Below, piece by piece: positions 28,871 to 37,700 of a DNA stretch of 64,000 nt. Numbering within the stretch: the stretch's first letter is position 1; each line of letters starts with the position of its first letter. Below the pieces are notes generated by a model that had not been told where the DNA came from, searched no databases, and saw only the letters and a program-made list of their open reading frames with translations. A program made the position numbers and the translations under genes. Source of the stretch: Spectribacter hydrogenoxidans (GTDB lineage: Bacteria > Pseudomonadota > Gammaproteobacteria > Nevskiales > Salinisphaeraceae); NCBI RefSeq assembly GCF_031846275.1, contig NZ_JAVRIB010000010.1, positions 72,616-136,615 on the forward strand, in the 5' to 3' direction.

Positions 28871-29613
28871 CGGCCGGACAGACCTACCGCACGGGCCAAC
28901 GCCGCCACTTCCTTCGACGCCAGTTCGCGCCAGCCGCCGGCCTTGATCCCGGTGGGCAACGGTACCGGGCCGAAGCGCACCCGCATCAGCCGGCTGACCT
29001 CCACCCCCTGGCTGGCCCAGAGGCGACGTACCACGCGGTTGCGCCCTTCGGTGACCGTCACACGGAACCAGCGGTTGGCCCGGCTGGGGTTCTCCCCTTC
29101 CAGAATCCGATCGAAGCGTGCCAGTCCGTCCTCGAGCATCACCCCTTCCGTGAGCCGATCCAGCATGGGCTCGTCCACCGGCCCGTGCACGCGCACGGCG
29201 TATTCACGCTCCAGGCGATGGCTGGGATGCTCCAGACGCCGCTTGAGCTCGCCATCGGTGGTCATCAGCAGCAATCCGGAGGTATTGACGTCCAATCGCC
29301 CCACCGCCAGCCAGCGCCCGGCGGCCAGCCGCGGCAGCCTGGCGAACACCGTGGGCCGACCCTGGGGGTCGCGCCGGGTGACTACCTGGTCAACATGCTT
29401 CTTGTAGGCCAGCACCCGGCGCGGCACCGAAGCTGCCCGGGCAGTGGACAGCGGTCGGCCATCCAGGGTGATGCGGTCATCGAGCCCGGCCGGCTGGCCG
29501 GGTTCGGCCACCTGGTTGTTCACGCGGATGCGCCCGGCCGCGATCCAGCGTTCGATCTCGCGCCGCGAACCATAGCCCGCCCGGGCCAGCATCTTCTGGA
29601 GACGTTCGGCCAT
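28867..29613 (-). CDS. rluB: 23S rRNA pseudouridine synthase RluB
   Basis: 248 residues: N-terminal S4 domain (RLQKMLARAGYGSRREIERW), catalytic Asp in VGRLDVNTSGLLL and the RsuA-family end motif GRNRVVRRLWASQGVEVSRL. RluB makes pseudouridine 2605 of 23S rRNA. Start codon touches the scpB stop. Lacks the long Gly/Arg-rich tail seen in some RluB proteins. Confidence 0.92.
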   Translation of the reverse strand: MAERLQKMLARAGYGSRREIERWIAAGRIRVNNQVAEPGQPAGLDDRITLDGRPLSTARAASVPRRVLAYKKHVDQVVTRRDPQGRPTVFARLPRLAAGRWLAVGRLDVNTSGLLLMTTDGELKRRLEHPSHRLEREYAVRVHGPVDEPMLDRLTEGVMLEDGLARFDRILEGENPSRANRWFRVTVTEGRNRVVRRLWASQGVEVSRLMRVRFGPVPLPTGIKAGGWRELASKEVAALARAVGLSGR

Positions 29614-30281
29614 CAGTGGAGCGCGTCGGAGGGGGAATCGGCGTCATCGGCGGCCGGCACCTCGGGCGTGGTCGAGGCGTGGTCGTCCTCGCCTTCCTGC
29701 TCGTCCGAGGCACCGGCGCGCAGCCGATCGGCCGCGGCGTCGAGATCATCCAGGTCGCGGATTTCCGGCAGCGACGGCAGATCCTCCAGACGCTTGAGAT
29801 CGAGATCGTCCAGAAACTGGCTGGTAGTGCCGAACAGCGCCGGCCGGCCGGGCACTTCCCGGTAGCCCACAACGCGCACCCATTCACGTTCGAGCAGCGT
29901 CTTGATGATGGATGACGACACCGACACCCCGCGCACTTCCTCGATCTCGCCGCGCGAAATCGGCTGGCGATAGGCGATCAACGCCAGGGTCTCCAGCAGC
30001 GCTCGCGACAGCTTGGGGGGGCGTTCCTCCCACAGCTTGCCGAGCAGGCCAGCGTAATCCGCGCCGACCCGGAATCGCCAGCCCCCGGCAACCTCGACCA
30101 GATTCACCGCGCGGCCGGCGTAATCCGACTGCAGCGCCGACAGCGCCGTGCGGATGGCCTTGCGATCCGGCGCCCCGTCTTCCGCCAGCAGGATTTCCAG
30201 CCGGGCCACGGTCAGCGGGCCGTCCGCGGCCATCAGCAGGGCTTCCACGCAGCCCAGTATCTTTTCCTCAATCATCGCCAT
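29613..30281 (-). CDS. scpB: Segregation and condensation protein B
   Basis: 222 residues. Two winged-helix domains; ALLETLALIAYRQPISRGEIEEVRGVS is the signature segment. C-terminal tail is long and acidic (DEQEGEDDHASTTPE). With ScpA and Smc (encoded at 40675-44193) it forms the bacterial condensin. Overlaps scpA by 14 bases. Confidence 0.95.
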   Translation of the reverse strand: MAMIEEKILGCVEALLMAADGPLTVARLEILLAEDGAPDRKAIRTALSALQSDYAGRAVNLVEVAGGWRFRVGADYAGLLGKLWEERPPKLSRALLETLALIAYRQPISRGEIEEVRGVSVSSSIIKTLLEREWVRVVGYREVPGRPALFGTTSQFLDDLDLKRLEDLPSLPEIRDLDDLDAAADRLRAGASDEQEGEDDHASTTPEVPAADDADSPSDALH

Positions 30282-31128
30282 CGCTCGTGATCACGTCGTC
30301 GTTGCCGCGGCGGTCGCCGCGAGCCCCGGCCACCTGCAGGGACAACGGCGCATAGGGTTCGGTCTGCTCCACTTCCACCAGCGCTTCGCGCACCAGTTCC
30401 AGGATCGCGAGAAAGGTCACCACCACGCCCATCCGCCCCTCGCTTTTCGGGAACAGACTGGAAAACGGGGTCGCGCCCCGGCCCTGCAGCCGCTGCAGGA
30501 TACCGCTCATGCGTTCACGCACCGACAGCGGCTCGCGCTCAATCTGGTGATGGGCGAACAGCTCCGCCCGCTGCATGACCTCCTTGAAGGCCAGCAGCAG
30601 GTCGGCCAGCGCCGGAATCGGCTGGGGCCGGTCGATGTCGACCTGCTCGGCCGACAGCTGCACCACCGCCATGTCGCGCCCTACTCGCGGCAGCGTATCG
30701 ACATTCTCCGCGGCGGTTTTGAACTGCTCGTACTCCTGCAGCCGCCGCACCAGTTCGGCCCTGGGATCGTCGCCTTCATCGTCCTCGGCGCTGGGCCGGG
30801 GCAACAGCATGCGCGATTTGATCTCGGCCAGCATCGCGGCCATCAGCAGGTATTCCCCGGCCAGTTCGATCTGCAGTTCCTGCATCAGCTCGATGTAGGC
30901 CACGTACTGCTGGGCCACCCGCTGGATGGGGATATCGAGAATATCCAGATTCTGCCGCCGGATCAGATAGAGCAGCAGGTCGAGCGGGCCTTCGAAGGCC
31001 TCCAGAATGACCCGCAGGGCATCGGGCGGGATGTAGAGGTCGTCCGGCAGCTGGTCCAGGCGTTCGCCGCGGACCAGGATCGCCGCGGGCGGTGGCTCGT
31101 CGACGAAATCGGCCGGGTGTTCGCTCAT
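30268..31128 (-). CDS. scpA: Segregation and condensation protein A (kleisin)
   Basis: 286 residues. Kleisin N-terminal motif FEGPLDLLLYLIRRQNLDI, then EYLLMAAMLAEIKSRMLLP, and a C-terminal winged helix (FLAILELVREALVEVEQ). Links the Smc heads. Overlaps trpS by four bases and scpB by 14. Confidence 0.95.
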   Translation of the reverse strand: MSEHPADFVDEPPPAAILVRGERLDQLPDDLYIPPDALRVILEAFEGPLDLLLYLIRRQNLDILDIPIQRVAQQYVAYIELMQELQIELAGEYLLMAAMLAEIKSRMLLPRPSAEDDEGDDPRAELVRRLQEYEQFKTAAENVDTLPRVGRDMAVVQLSAEQVDIDRPQPIPALADLLLAFKEVMQRAELFAHHQIEREPLSVRERMSGILQRLQGRGATPFSSLFPKSEGRMGVVVTFLAILELVREALVEVEQTEPYAPLSLQVAGARGDRRGNDDVITSDGDD

Positions 31129-32144
31129 CCGGTAGCGGCCGGAATGAAGCCGCTGACCTCGAACACGCGATCCAGCGTCGGCGCCGCCCGCTCGCGGGCC
31201 GCCCGGGCGCCATCCCGGAGGATCGCGTCGAGGCTGCCCGGATCATCCCGGAACGTCCGGTAGCGTTCCTGCAACGGCTCCAGAAAGGCCACCACGGCAT
31301 CCGCCAGCTCGCCCTTGAGCTTGCCGTAACCCTCGCCGGCGAACCGGGCTTCGAGATCGGGAATGCGCTCGCCGGTAACCGCCGAGTACATCGACAGGAG
31401 GTTGGAAACCCCCGGCTTGGCCGCCTCATCGAAGCGGATCTCGGCGTCCGAATCGGTGACCGCGCGCTTGATCTTCTTGACCACCCGCTTGGGCTCGTCC
31501 AGCAGGGCCACATAGTTGGCTTCCACCTCGTCGGACTTGGACATCTTGGCGGTGGGCTCGCCCAGGCTCATGATCCGCGCCCCCACCTCCGGAATGAAAG
31601 GCTCCGGCACAGTGAACACCTCGGCCTCGTAGCGGGCATTGAAGCGCTGGGCCAGATTGCGCGCCAGTTCCAGATGCTGCTTCTGATCGTTGCCCACCGG
31701 CACCGCATCGGCCTGGTAGAGAAGGATATCGGCGGCCATCAGCACCGGGTAGCCGAACAGGCCGGCATTGATGTTGTCGGCGTGCTTGGACGACTTGTCC
31801 TTGAACTGGGTCATGCGATTGAGCTCGCCCATCGCGGTGTGACAGTTCAGGATCCAGGCCAGCTGGGAGTGGGCCGGCACATGCGACTGCACGAACAGCG
31901 TCGATTTCGCCGGGTCCAGCCCGCAGGCCAGATACAGGCAGAGGAATTCGTGGCAGCACTCGCGCAGGGCTGCCGGGTCCTGGCGGACGGTGATGGCGTG
32001 CAGATCCACCAGCGTGAACAGGCATTCGTGCGTGTCCTGCATCGCCACCCAGTTCTTCAGCGCCCCGATGTAGTTGCCGATGGTGAGGCGACCGGAGGGC
32101 TGGATACCGGAAAGCACGACGGGTTTGGCGGTGTTGGAGGGCAC
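31125..32144 (-). CDS. trpS: Tryptophan--tRNA ligase
   Basis: 339 residues, class Ic. HIGH-like motif in SGRLTIGNYIGAL, MAADILLYQADAVPVGNDQ and KMSKS in TAKMSKSDE. Leads the trpS-scpA-scpB-rluB operon. Divergence from the next upstream gene is absent: yciO is on the same strand 51 bases away. Confidence 0.96.
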   Translation of the reverse strand: MPSNTAKPVVLSGIQPSGRLTIGNYIGALKNWVAMQDTHECLFTLVDLHAITVRQDPAALRECCHEFLCLYLACGLDPAKSTLFVQSHVPAHSQLAWILNCHTAMGELNRMTQFKDKSSKHADNINAGLFGYPVLMAADILLYQADAVPVGNDQKQHLELARNLAQRFNARYEAEVFTVPEPFIPEVGARIMSLGEPTAKMSKSDEVEANYVALLDEPKRVVKKIKRAVTDSDAEIRFDEAAKPGVSNLLSMYSAVTGERIPDLEARFAGEGYGKLKGELADAVVAFLEPLQERYRTFRDDPGSLDAILRDGARAARERAAPTLDRVFEVSGFIPAATG

Positions 32145-32195
32145 GCGGCGAGGGGTTGCGAAGACGATGCCCGGATTATACGGAAATCCCGACCG

Positions 32196-32819
32196 TCAGC
32201 CGGTCACCGCGTCCACCGGCCCGCGGCCAACCCGGAGAATGCGCGGCGTGGTGCCGGTCAGGTCAATCACCGTGGTCGGCTCCAGGTTGCAGGCACCGCT
32301 GTCCACCACCACGTCCACATGGGCGCCCAGACGCGCCTGCACATCGCCGGGATCGGACAGCGGAATGTCGTCATCCGGCAGCAGCGCGGTCACCGACATG
32401 ATGGGAGAATCCAGTGCCGTGGCAATCGCCGTGGCGGTGTAATGGGTGGGCACCCGGATGCCGATGGTCTTGCGCTTGGGATGCCACAGCCAGCGAGGCA
32501 CCTCGCGCGTGGCCGGCAGCACGAAGGTGTAGGGACCCGGGGTCAGCGCCTTGAGCAGCCGGAAGCTGGCGTTCTCCACCTTGGCATAGGTGGCGATCTC
32601 CGACAGATCGCGGCACAGCAGGGTGAAGTAGTGCTCGCGCCCGAAACCGCGAATCCAGCGGATGCGGTCGATGGCGGGCTTGTTGCCGATGGCGCAGCCC
32701 AGCGCGTAGGAGGAGTCGGTGGGATAGGCGATCACCGCCCCGCCGCGCAGTTGATCGGCCACGCGTGCCACCAGCCGCTGCTGCGGGTTCTCGGGATGGA
32801 TGCGGATGGTTTCTGCCAT
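32196..32819 (-). CDS. yciO: YciO/YrdC/Sua5-domain protein, L-threonylcarbamoyladenylate synthase type
   Basis: 207 residues. YrdC fold with GGAVIAYPTDSSYALGC at the start and TGIRVP-like IGIRVPTHYTATAI later. YrdC/TsaC makes threonylcarbamoyl-AMP for t6A37 in tRNA; YciO paralogs retain the fold, and placement next to trpS is typical of YciO. Whether it is the main or accessory enzyme here cannot be told from this window. Confidence 0.88.
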   Translation of the reverse strand: MAETIRIHPENPQQRLVARVADQLRGGAVIAYPTDSSYALGCAIGNKPAIDRIRWIRGFGREHYFTLLCRDLSEIATYAKVENASFRLLKALTPGPYTFVLPATREVPRWLWHPKRKTIGIRVPTHYTATAIATALDSPIMSVTALLPDDDIPLSDPGDVQARLGAHVDVVVDSGACNLEPTTVIDLTGTTPRILRVGRGPVDAVTG

Positions 32820-32888
32820 GGCGCGCGAGGATAGCGCACCGGGTCAAGCAGCCGCGACGGTGGCGGCTGCAGCGGCTCGCCGTCTGTG

Positions 32889-32894
32889 TACAAT
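32889..32894 (+). promoter_or_regulatory. Candidate -10 box giving a leaderless or near-leaderless yciB transcript
   Basis: TACAAT is followed by CGCGCCC and then the yciB ATG at 32902. A start 6-8 bases beyond the box would fall at or next to the ATG; no Shine-Dalgarno precedes it. No good -35 seen. Confidence 0.4.
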
Positions 32895-32901
32895 CGCGCC
32901 C

Positions 32902-33447
32902 ATGAACGCCTTGATGGAATACCTGCCGCTGATCGCCTTCGGCGTGGCCTACTTCATGTACGACATCTATGTGGCCACCGGCGTGCTGATGGTGGCCCTG
33001 ATCGTGCTGGTAGCCGGCACCTGGCTGGTCAGGCGCCGGGTATCTAACATGCATCTGGTGACCCTGGTGCTGGCGGTAGTGTTCGGCGGACTCACTCTCG
33101 CCGTGCACGATCCGCTGTTCATCAAGGTCAAACCCAGCGTGCTCTACGTGGCCTTCGCCCTGGCCCTGGCCGCCAGCGCCTTCATCGGCCGCAAGACCCT
33201 GGTGCAGCGGGCACTGGAATCCCAGATCACCGTGCCGGCGCTGATCTGGCGGCGGGTGACTTTCATGGCCACCGGCTTCTTCCTGCTAATGGCGGTACTC
33301 AATCTGGCGGTGGCGTTCAGCTTCAGCGAAACCGTATGGGTCAACTTCAAGCTGTTCGGCGTAACCGCGTTGAGCCTGGTATTCATGATCGCTGTGGGCT
33401 TCTACCTCAGCCCGCACATTCAGGAATCCGCCAGCGACGAGGCCTGA
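32902..33447 (+). CDS. yciB: Inner membrane-spanning protein YciB (IspZ-type septation protein)
   Basis: 181 residues, five to six hydrophobic segments; LPLIAFGVAYFMYDIYVATGVL near the start and TVWVNFKLFGVTALSLVF near the end are the family blocks. Reported to affect cell-envelope synthesis and septation. ATG 32902 is the family start. Head of yciB-yciI-bolA. Confidence 0.93.
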   Translation: MNALMEYLPLIAFGVAYFMYDIYVATGVLMVALIVLVAGTWLVRRRVSNMHLVTLVLAVVFGGLTLAVHDPLFIKVKPSVLYVAFALALAASAFIGRKTLVQRALESQITVPALIWRRVTFMATGFFLLMAVLNLAVAFSFSETVWVNFKLFGVTALSLVFMIAVGFYLSPHIQESASDEA

Positions 33448-33448
33448 C

Positions 33449-33751
33449 ATGCTCTACGCCTTCATTTCCACCGACGTCGACGATAGCCTGCCCCGCCGCC
33501 GCCCTGCCCGCGAGGCCCATCTGGCGCGGCTGCACGAGCTACAGCAACAGGGCCGCCTGATCCTCGCCGGCCCCTGCCCGGCGGTCGACGCCAACGACCC
33601 CGGCGACAACGGCTTCACCGGCAGCCTGGTGGTGGCCGAGTTCGACAGCCTGGAGGACGCCCGGGCCTGGGCCGATGCCGACCCCTACGTGGAAGCCGGC
33701 GTCTACCGTGAAACCGTGGTCAGGCCCTTCCGGAAGGTGCTGCCGGCGTGA
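33449..33751 (+). CDS. yciI: YciI-family protein
   Basis: 100 residues. MLYAFISTDVDDS start, RPAREAHLARLHELQQQGRLILAGPCP and the terminal ADADPYVEAGVY....V.PF are the YciI signature; His of the REAHLARL motif and the Asp in ADPY form the putative active site. Function is unknown in most bacteria. One base after yciB and overlapping bolA by four bases. Confidence 0.93.
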   Translation: MLYAFISTDVDDSLPRRRPAREAHLARLHELQQQGRLILAGPCPAVDANDPGDNGFTGSLVVAEFDSLEDARAWADADPYVEAGVYRETVVRPFRKVLPA

Positions 33752-34017
33752 CGGCCGAGCGCGTCCAGCGTATCCGCGAGGCCCTGATCACGGAACTGGC
33801 CCCGAACGAGATCGACGTGATCGATGAAAGCCACAAGCACATCGGCCACGCCGGAGCCCGCAGCGGTCTCGGCCATTTCGCGGTGGTGATCCGTTCCGCC
33901 AGGTTCGCCGGGTGCAGCCTGCTGGAACGCCATCGCCTGGTTTACGACGCCCTCGGGGACATGATGAGGACTGACATTCATGCTGTATCCATCCGCGCCC
34001 TGGCGCCCGACGACTGA
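33748..34017 (+). CDS. bolA: BolA-family protein
   Basis: 89 residues with the class II KH-like fold: DVIDESHKHIGHAGA-SGLGHFAVVIRS and ERHRLVYDALGDMM..DIHAVSIRAL. The invariant His in SHKH fits partner binding with monothiol glutaredoxins in iron-sulfur trafficking. The stop is seven bases before the TonB receptor start, so iron-linked coexpression is possible (inference). Confidence 0.93.
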   Translation: MTAERVQRIREALITELAPNEIDVIDESHKHIGHAGARSGLGHFAVVIRSARFAGCSLLERHRLVYDALGDMMRTDIHAVSIRALAPDD

Positions 34018-34024
34018 CACCGCC

Positions 34025-36070
34025 ATGCCCACGCGTCGCCTGACCGGTGCCCTGCTGCTGGCCGCCGCTGGTGTTCCCGCGGCCTATGGTCAGGAGACCA
34101 CCGAGCTGGAACCAATCACCGTGGATTCCTCCCGCATCGAACGGGATTTACAGGACACCCCGGCGGCCGTCGGTGTGGTCGACGAACAGGACGCGACCCA
34201 GGGCCGGCAGGGCCTGCAGCTGGATGAATCGCTGGTGCGCATCCCCGGCCTGTTCGCCCAGAATCGCTACAACTTTGCCCAGAACCTGCGGGTATCCATC
34301 CGCGGCTTCGGCGCCCGCAGTCCCTTCGGCATTCGCGGCATCAAGCTGCTAGTGGACGGCATTCCGGAAACGGTGGTCGACGGGCAGTCCCAGTCCGACG
34401 CCATCGACCTGACCACAGTCGAGAATATCGAGGTGATCCGCGGCCCCTCCTCGGCGCTCTACGGCAACGCCACCGGCGGCGTGATCGACATCGACACCCT
34501 GTCCCCCACCGACTATCCGCTGCGCGAAGCAGCGGCGGAGTACGGCAGTTTCGGCTACAACCGGATCAGCGCCCGGGCCGCCAAACAGCATGACGGCTGG
34601 GGCTACGCCCTGAGCGCCTGGAACATGAACTACCGCGGCTATCGCGACCAGAGCGAAACCGAAAAGCGCCTATTCAACGGCAAGTTCAACGTGCAGCTGT
34701 CCGACGATGCCAGCATCGAGACCATCGTGCGCGTGCTGGATCAGCCGCTGGGCGAGGACCCGGCCGGTATCGACCGCGACCAGGTCCGGGACGATCGGCG
34801 CCAGGCCTCGGCCAACGCCGCCCGGCTAAATTCCGGCCAGGAAGTGGATCAGCAGACGCTGGGGGTGATCTACGAGCACGCCCTGAGCGACGTGGACCAG
34901 CTGACCGGCCGGGTGTTCTACACCCGCCGCGACTTCGAGCAGCAGCTGCCCTTTCCCGGCCCGAGCCTGATCGCCTATGTCCGGGATTTCTACGGCACCG
35001 GCCTGCAGTACACCCGCACCGCGCCGATCGCCGGCTTCCCCAACCGCTTCACCATGGGGATGGACGCCGAGTTCCAGTCGGACGACCGGGAACGCTTCCT
35101 GGTCACCCAGCCGGGCGGTCAGCCGGGCACCCGCACCCTGCAACAGCAGGAAGAAGCCGATTCCATCGGCATCTACGCCCAGAACGTGCTATCGCTGACC
35201 GATCGCCTGGACCTAACCACCGGAATCCGCTACGACGATCTCGAGTTCACCATCGACGATCGCAGCGCCGGCCCCGGGGATTTCGACGATTCGGGCGAAC
35301 GCAGCTTCTCCGAGTTCAGCGGCACCGTCGGCGCCACCTATGCCGTGACCCAGCGCCACAGCGTCTATACCACCGTGGGCACCGCGTTCGAAAGCCCTAC
35401 CTTCACCGAGTTCGCCAATCCGTCAGGGGGCGGCGGTTTCAACCCCGACCTGCAGCCGCAGGAGGCGATCAACTACGAAGTGGGTGCCAAGGGCTTCATC
35501 GGCACCCGCATCCGCTACGACCTGGCCCTGTTCCGGGTCGACGTGGAAGATGAACTGGTGGTGTTCGACATGGGCGAGCGCGACTTCTACGAGAACTCCG
35601 GCGAATCCGAGCGCCGCGGTGTCGAGGCCTCGCTGGCCTGGGACCTCACCAGCGACCTGAGCCTGAGCGCTGCCTACACCTACTCGGATTTCGTCTTCCA
35701 GGAGTTCACCGACGTCAACGGCAATGATTTCGCCGGCGAACGCATCCCGGGCATTCCGGAGAGCGTGTTCTTCGGGGAGCTGGCCTGGCGCAAGCCCGGC
35801 ACCGGCTTCGCCATCCTCGACGTGCAGATCTACGACGAGCTGTACGCCGACAACGCCAACCAAGTAAAGGTGGCCGGCTACGGCGTGGTCAACGGCCGCA
35901 TCGGCGTGGAGCAGCGGCTCTGGGAGAACCTGCTCACGGTGCACGTGGGCATCAACAACATCCTGGACGACGAGTTCTTCAGCAACGTCCGCATCAACGA
36001 CTTCAACGGGCGCTTCTTCGAACCGGCCCCGGACCGAAACTTCTACCTGGGGGCAACGCTCAGCCTGTAA
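34025..36070 (+). CDS. TonB-dependent outer-membrane receptor
   Basis: 681 residues from ATG 34025: signal peptide RRLTGALLLAAAGVPAAYGQ, TonB-box-like ELEPITVDSS, plug domain (VRIPGLFAQNRYNFAQNLRVSIRGFG and VENIEVIRGPSSALYG), then a 22-strand-type barrel rich in Tyr/Phe/Arg. The C-terminus GATLSL ends in Leu rather than the usual aromatic residue. Motifs resemble the FecA-type siderophore/iron receptors; no periplasmic or ABC partner is adjacent, so the ligand is unknown. Confidence 0.9.
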   Translation: MPTRRLTGALLLAAAGVPAAYGQETTELEPITVDSSRIERDLQDTPAAVGVVDEQDATQGRQGLQLDESLVRIPGLFAQNRYNFAQNLRVSIRGFGARSPFGIRGIKLLVDGIPETVVDGQSQSDAIDLTTVENIEVIRGPSSALYGNATGGVIDIDTLSPTDYPLREAAAEYGSFGYNRISARAAKQHDGWGYALSAWNMNYRGYRDQSETEKRLFNGKFNVQLSDDASIETIVRVLDQPLGEDPAGIDRDQVRDDRRQASANAARLNSGQEVDQQTLGVIYEHALSDVDQLTGRVFYTRRDFEQQLPFPGPSLIAYVRDFYGTGLQYTRTAPIAGFPNRFTMGMDAEFQSDDRERFLVTQPGGQPGTRTLQQQEEADSIGIYAQNVLSLTDRLDLTTGIRYDDLEFTIDDRSAGPGDFDDSGERSFSEFSGTVGATYAVTQRHSVYTTVGTAFESPTFTEFANPSGGGGFNPDLQPQEAINYEVGAKGFIGTRIRYDLALFRVDVEDELVVFDMGERDFYENSGESERRGVEASLAWDLTSDLSLSAAYTYSDFVFQEFTDVNGNDFAGERIPGIPESVFFGELAWRKPGTGFAILDVQIYDELYADNANQVKVAGYGVVNGRIGVEQRLWENLLTVHVGINNILDDEFFSNVRINDFNGRFFEPAPDRNFYLGATLSL

Positions 36071-36446
36071 GCCAGCGCGTCAGCCCGTCCCGGTCCAGAT
36101 CGCCACAGCGCAGCGCCGTGGCCGCCGGTTTCGAGCCGGCGCCGCCCGGGTGCCGACGCAACACCGCCATGCCGGTAAGGGTGTCGAAGCCCACCTCGGC
36201 CCAGGCCGGCTTGAGGCCTTCGCCGACCATGCGCAAGGCAGGCGGGCCACTGGCGCGGTCGGGATCGACCCGTTGCAACTGCCAGCCCCGCTGTTCAGCC
36301 ACGGCCTCGAACACCGGCTGAACCACCTCGGTCAGGCAGTGCTGGGCGGCATCGAGCCGCCCGGCCCGGCGCTGGTCGAGTTGCGCCTGCGCATCGCGCC
36401 GGGCGCGAATCTCGTCGGTGGTCACGTCAAGCCAGTGGCTTCCCAA
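36060..36446 (-). CDS. Hypothetical protein, possible N-terminal zinc ribbon; start uncertain
   Basis: 128 residues from a TTG at 36446; codon use matches neighbouring genes and the stop lies inside the end of the convergent TonB receptor gene. Central part EVVQPVFEAVAEQRGWQLQR and PAWAEVGFDTLTGMAVLRR is soluble. The same frame stays open upstream and encodes ACPTCGTRLACQPDC (36503-36460), a CxxC...CxxxC knuckle, with good codon bias, but no ATG, GTG or TTG occurs before it runs into the preceding dehydrogenase gene. Family not recognised. Confidence 0.55.
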   Translation of the reverse strand: MGSHWLDVTTDEIRARRDAQAQLDQRRAGRLDAAQHCLTEVVQPVFEAVAEQRGWQLQRVDPDRASGPPALRMVGEGLKPAWAEVGFDTLTGMAVLRRHPGGAGSKPAATALRCGDLDRDGLTRWLTG

Positions 36447-36511
36447 GGTCGATCCCCGTCGGCAATCCGGCTGGCAGGCTAACCGGGTGCCGCAGGTGGG
36501 GCAAGCAAATC

Positions 36512-37669
36512 CTAGGACGCAGGTACCAGCCGCAGCAGCCGACCGTCGCTGCCGTCCGTCAGCAGATAGACATATCCGTCCGGCCCGACGCGGACGTCAC
36601 GTATCCGCATCCCGGTGTCGTCGAGCAGCCGCTCCTCGGCCACCACCTCGCCGTCCTCGAGCTCCAGCCGCGCCAGATGGGTGAGCTTGAGCGCCCCGGC
36701 GAACAGGTCGCCCTGCCATGCCGGAAAAGCATCACCCTGGTAGAAGGCCATCCCCGAAGGCGCAATCGACGGCGTCCAGTGATGCACCGGTGACACCGTG
36801 CCCTCGAGCGGCGGTTCGGGGGCGAACCGCCCGCCGCCGTAGTTCTCGCCGAAGGTGGCCACCGGCCAGCCATAGTTGGCCCCCGCGCGGATGCGATTGA
36901 TCTCGTCACCACCCTGCGGCCCGTGCTCGTGCAGCCAGATGTCGCCGGTGTCCGGATGCACGATCATGCCCTGGGGGTTGCGGTGTCCGTAGCTGTAGAT
37001 GCCGGGCCGGGCATCGCTGTCGCCAACGAACGGATTGTCGTCCGGGATGTCACCATCCAGGGTCAGGCGGATCAGTTTGCCGTGATACTTGTCGAGCTGC
37101 TGGGCGTGTTCGCGATTACCCCGTTCACCGGCGGTGAGGAACAGATACCCGTCCCGGAACACGATACGGGACCCGAAGTGGCGACCGCCACGCACATAGG
37201 GTTCGGCGGTGAACAGCACCTCGAGATCCGCCAATCGATCATCGGTCAGCCGCGCCCGGGCCAGGCGGGTGGCATAGCCGCCATCGGCGGCCGCAGCATA
37301 GCAGAAGTAGATGAGCCGGTTGTCCGCAAACGCCGGGTGCAGGACCACGTCCAGCAACCCGCCCTGGTTGACCGTGGCCACCTCCGGCACGCCCTCGATG
37401 GCTCGGGCTTCGCCGTCGGACAGGCGCAGCAGCCGCCCGCCCCGCTCGGTCACGAGCCTGTCGCCATCCGGCAGAAAGGCCAGTGACCAGGGCTGATTCA
37501 GCCCCTCGGCGACCGTTTCCACCTGAAAATTCGCCTGCTCGCTGCTGACCATGCCGTCCGGCGGCTCGGCCGCGGTGCAGGCGCTGATGCCGCCGAGTGC
37601 CAGTGCCCAGAAAACGGTGCCGGCGGTGAACCGCCGCGGTGGCAGGCGTCGGAAGAATGTCATGGTCAT
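36512..37669 (-). CDS. PQQ-dependent sugar dehydrogenase (soluble aldose dehydrogenase type), lipoprotein
   Basis: 385 residues. Signal with lipobox GGISAC. Six-bladed propeller of the GDH-B/YliI family: NQPWSLAFLPDGDRLVTERGGRL, catalytic-site YGHRNPQGMIVHPDTG, HEHGPQGGDEINRI..GANYGWP. Oxidises aldoses in the periplasm with PQQ; whether this genome makes PQQ is not visible. Two Met codons two residues apart are possible starts. Confidence 0.9.
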   Translation of the reverse strand: MTMTFFRRLPPRRFTAGTVFWALALGGISACTAAEPPDGMVSSEQANFQVETVAEGLNQPWSLAFLPDGDRLVTERGGRLLRLSDGEARAIEGVPEVATVNQGGLLDVVLHPAFADNRLIYFCYAAAADGGYATRLARARLTDDRLADLEVLFTAEPYVRGGRHFGSRIVFRDGYLFLTAGERGNREHAQQLDKYHGKLIRLTLDGDIPDDNPFVGDSDARPGIYSYGHRNPQGMIVHPDTGDIWLHEHGPQGGDEINRIRAGANYGWPVATFGENYGGGRFAPEPPLEGTVSPVHHWTPSIAPSGMAFYQGDAFPAWQGDLFAGALKLTHLARLELEDGEVVAEERLLDDTGMRIRDVRVGPDGYVYLLTDGSDGRLLRLVPAS

Positions 37670-37700
37670 GAGAGGGCTGTTCGGGATGAGATGGATTTGC

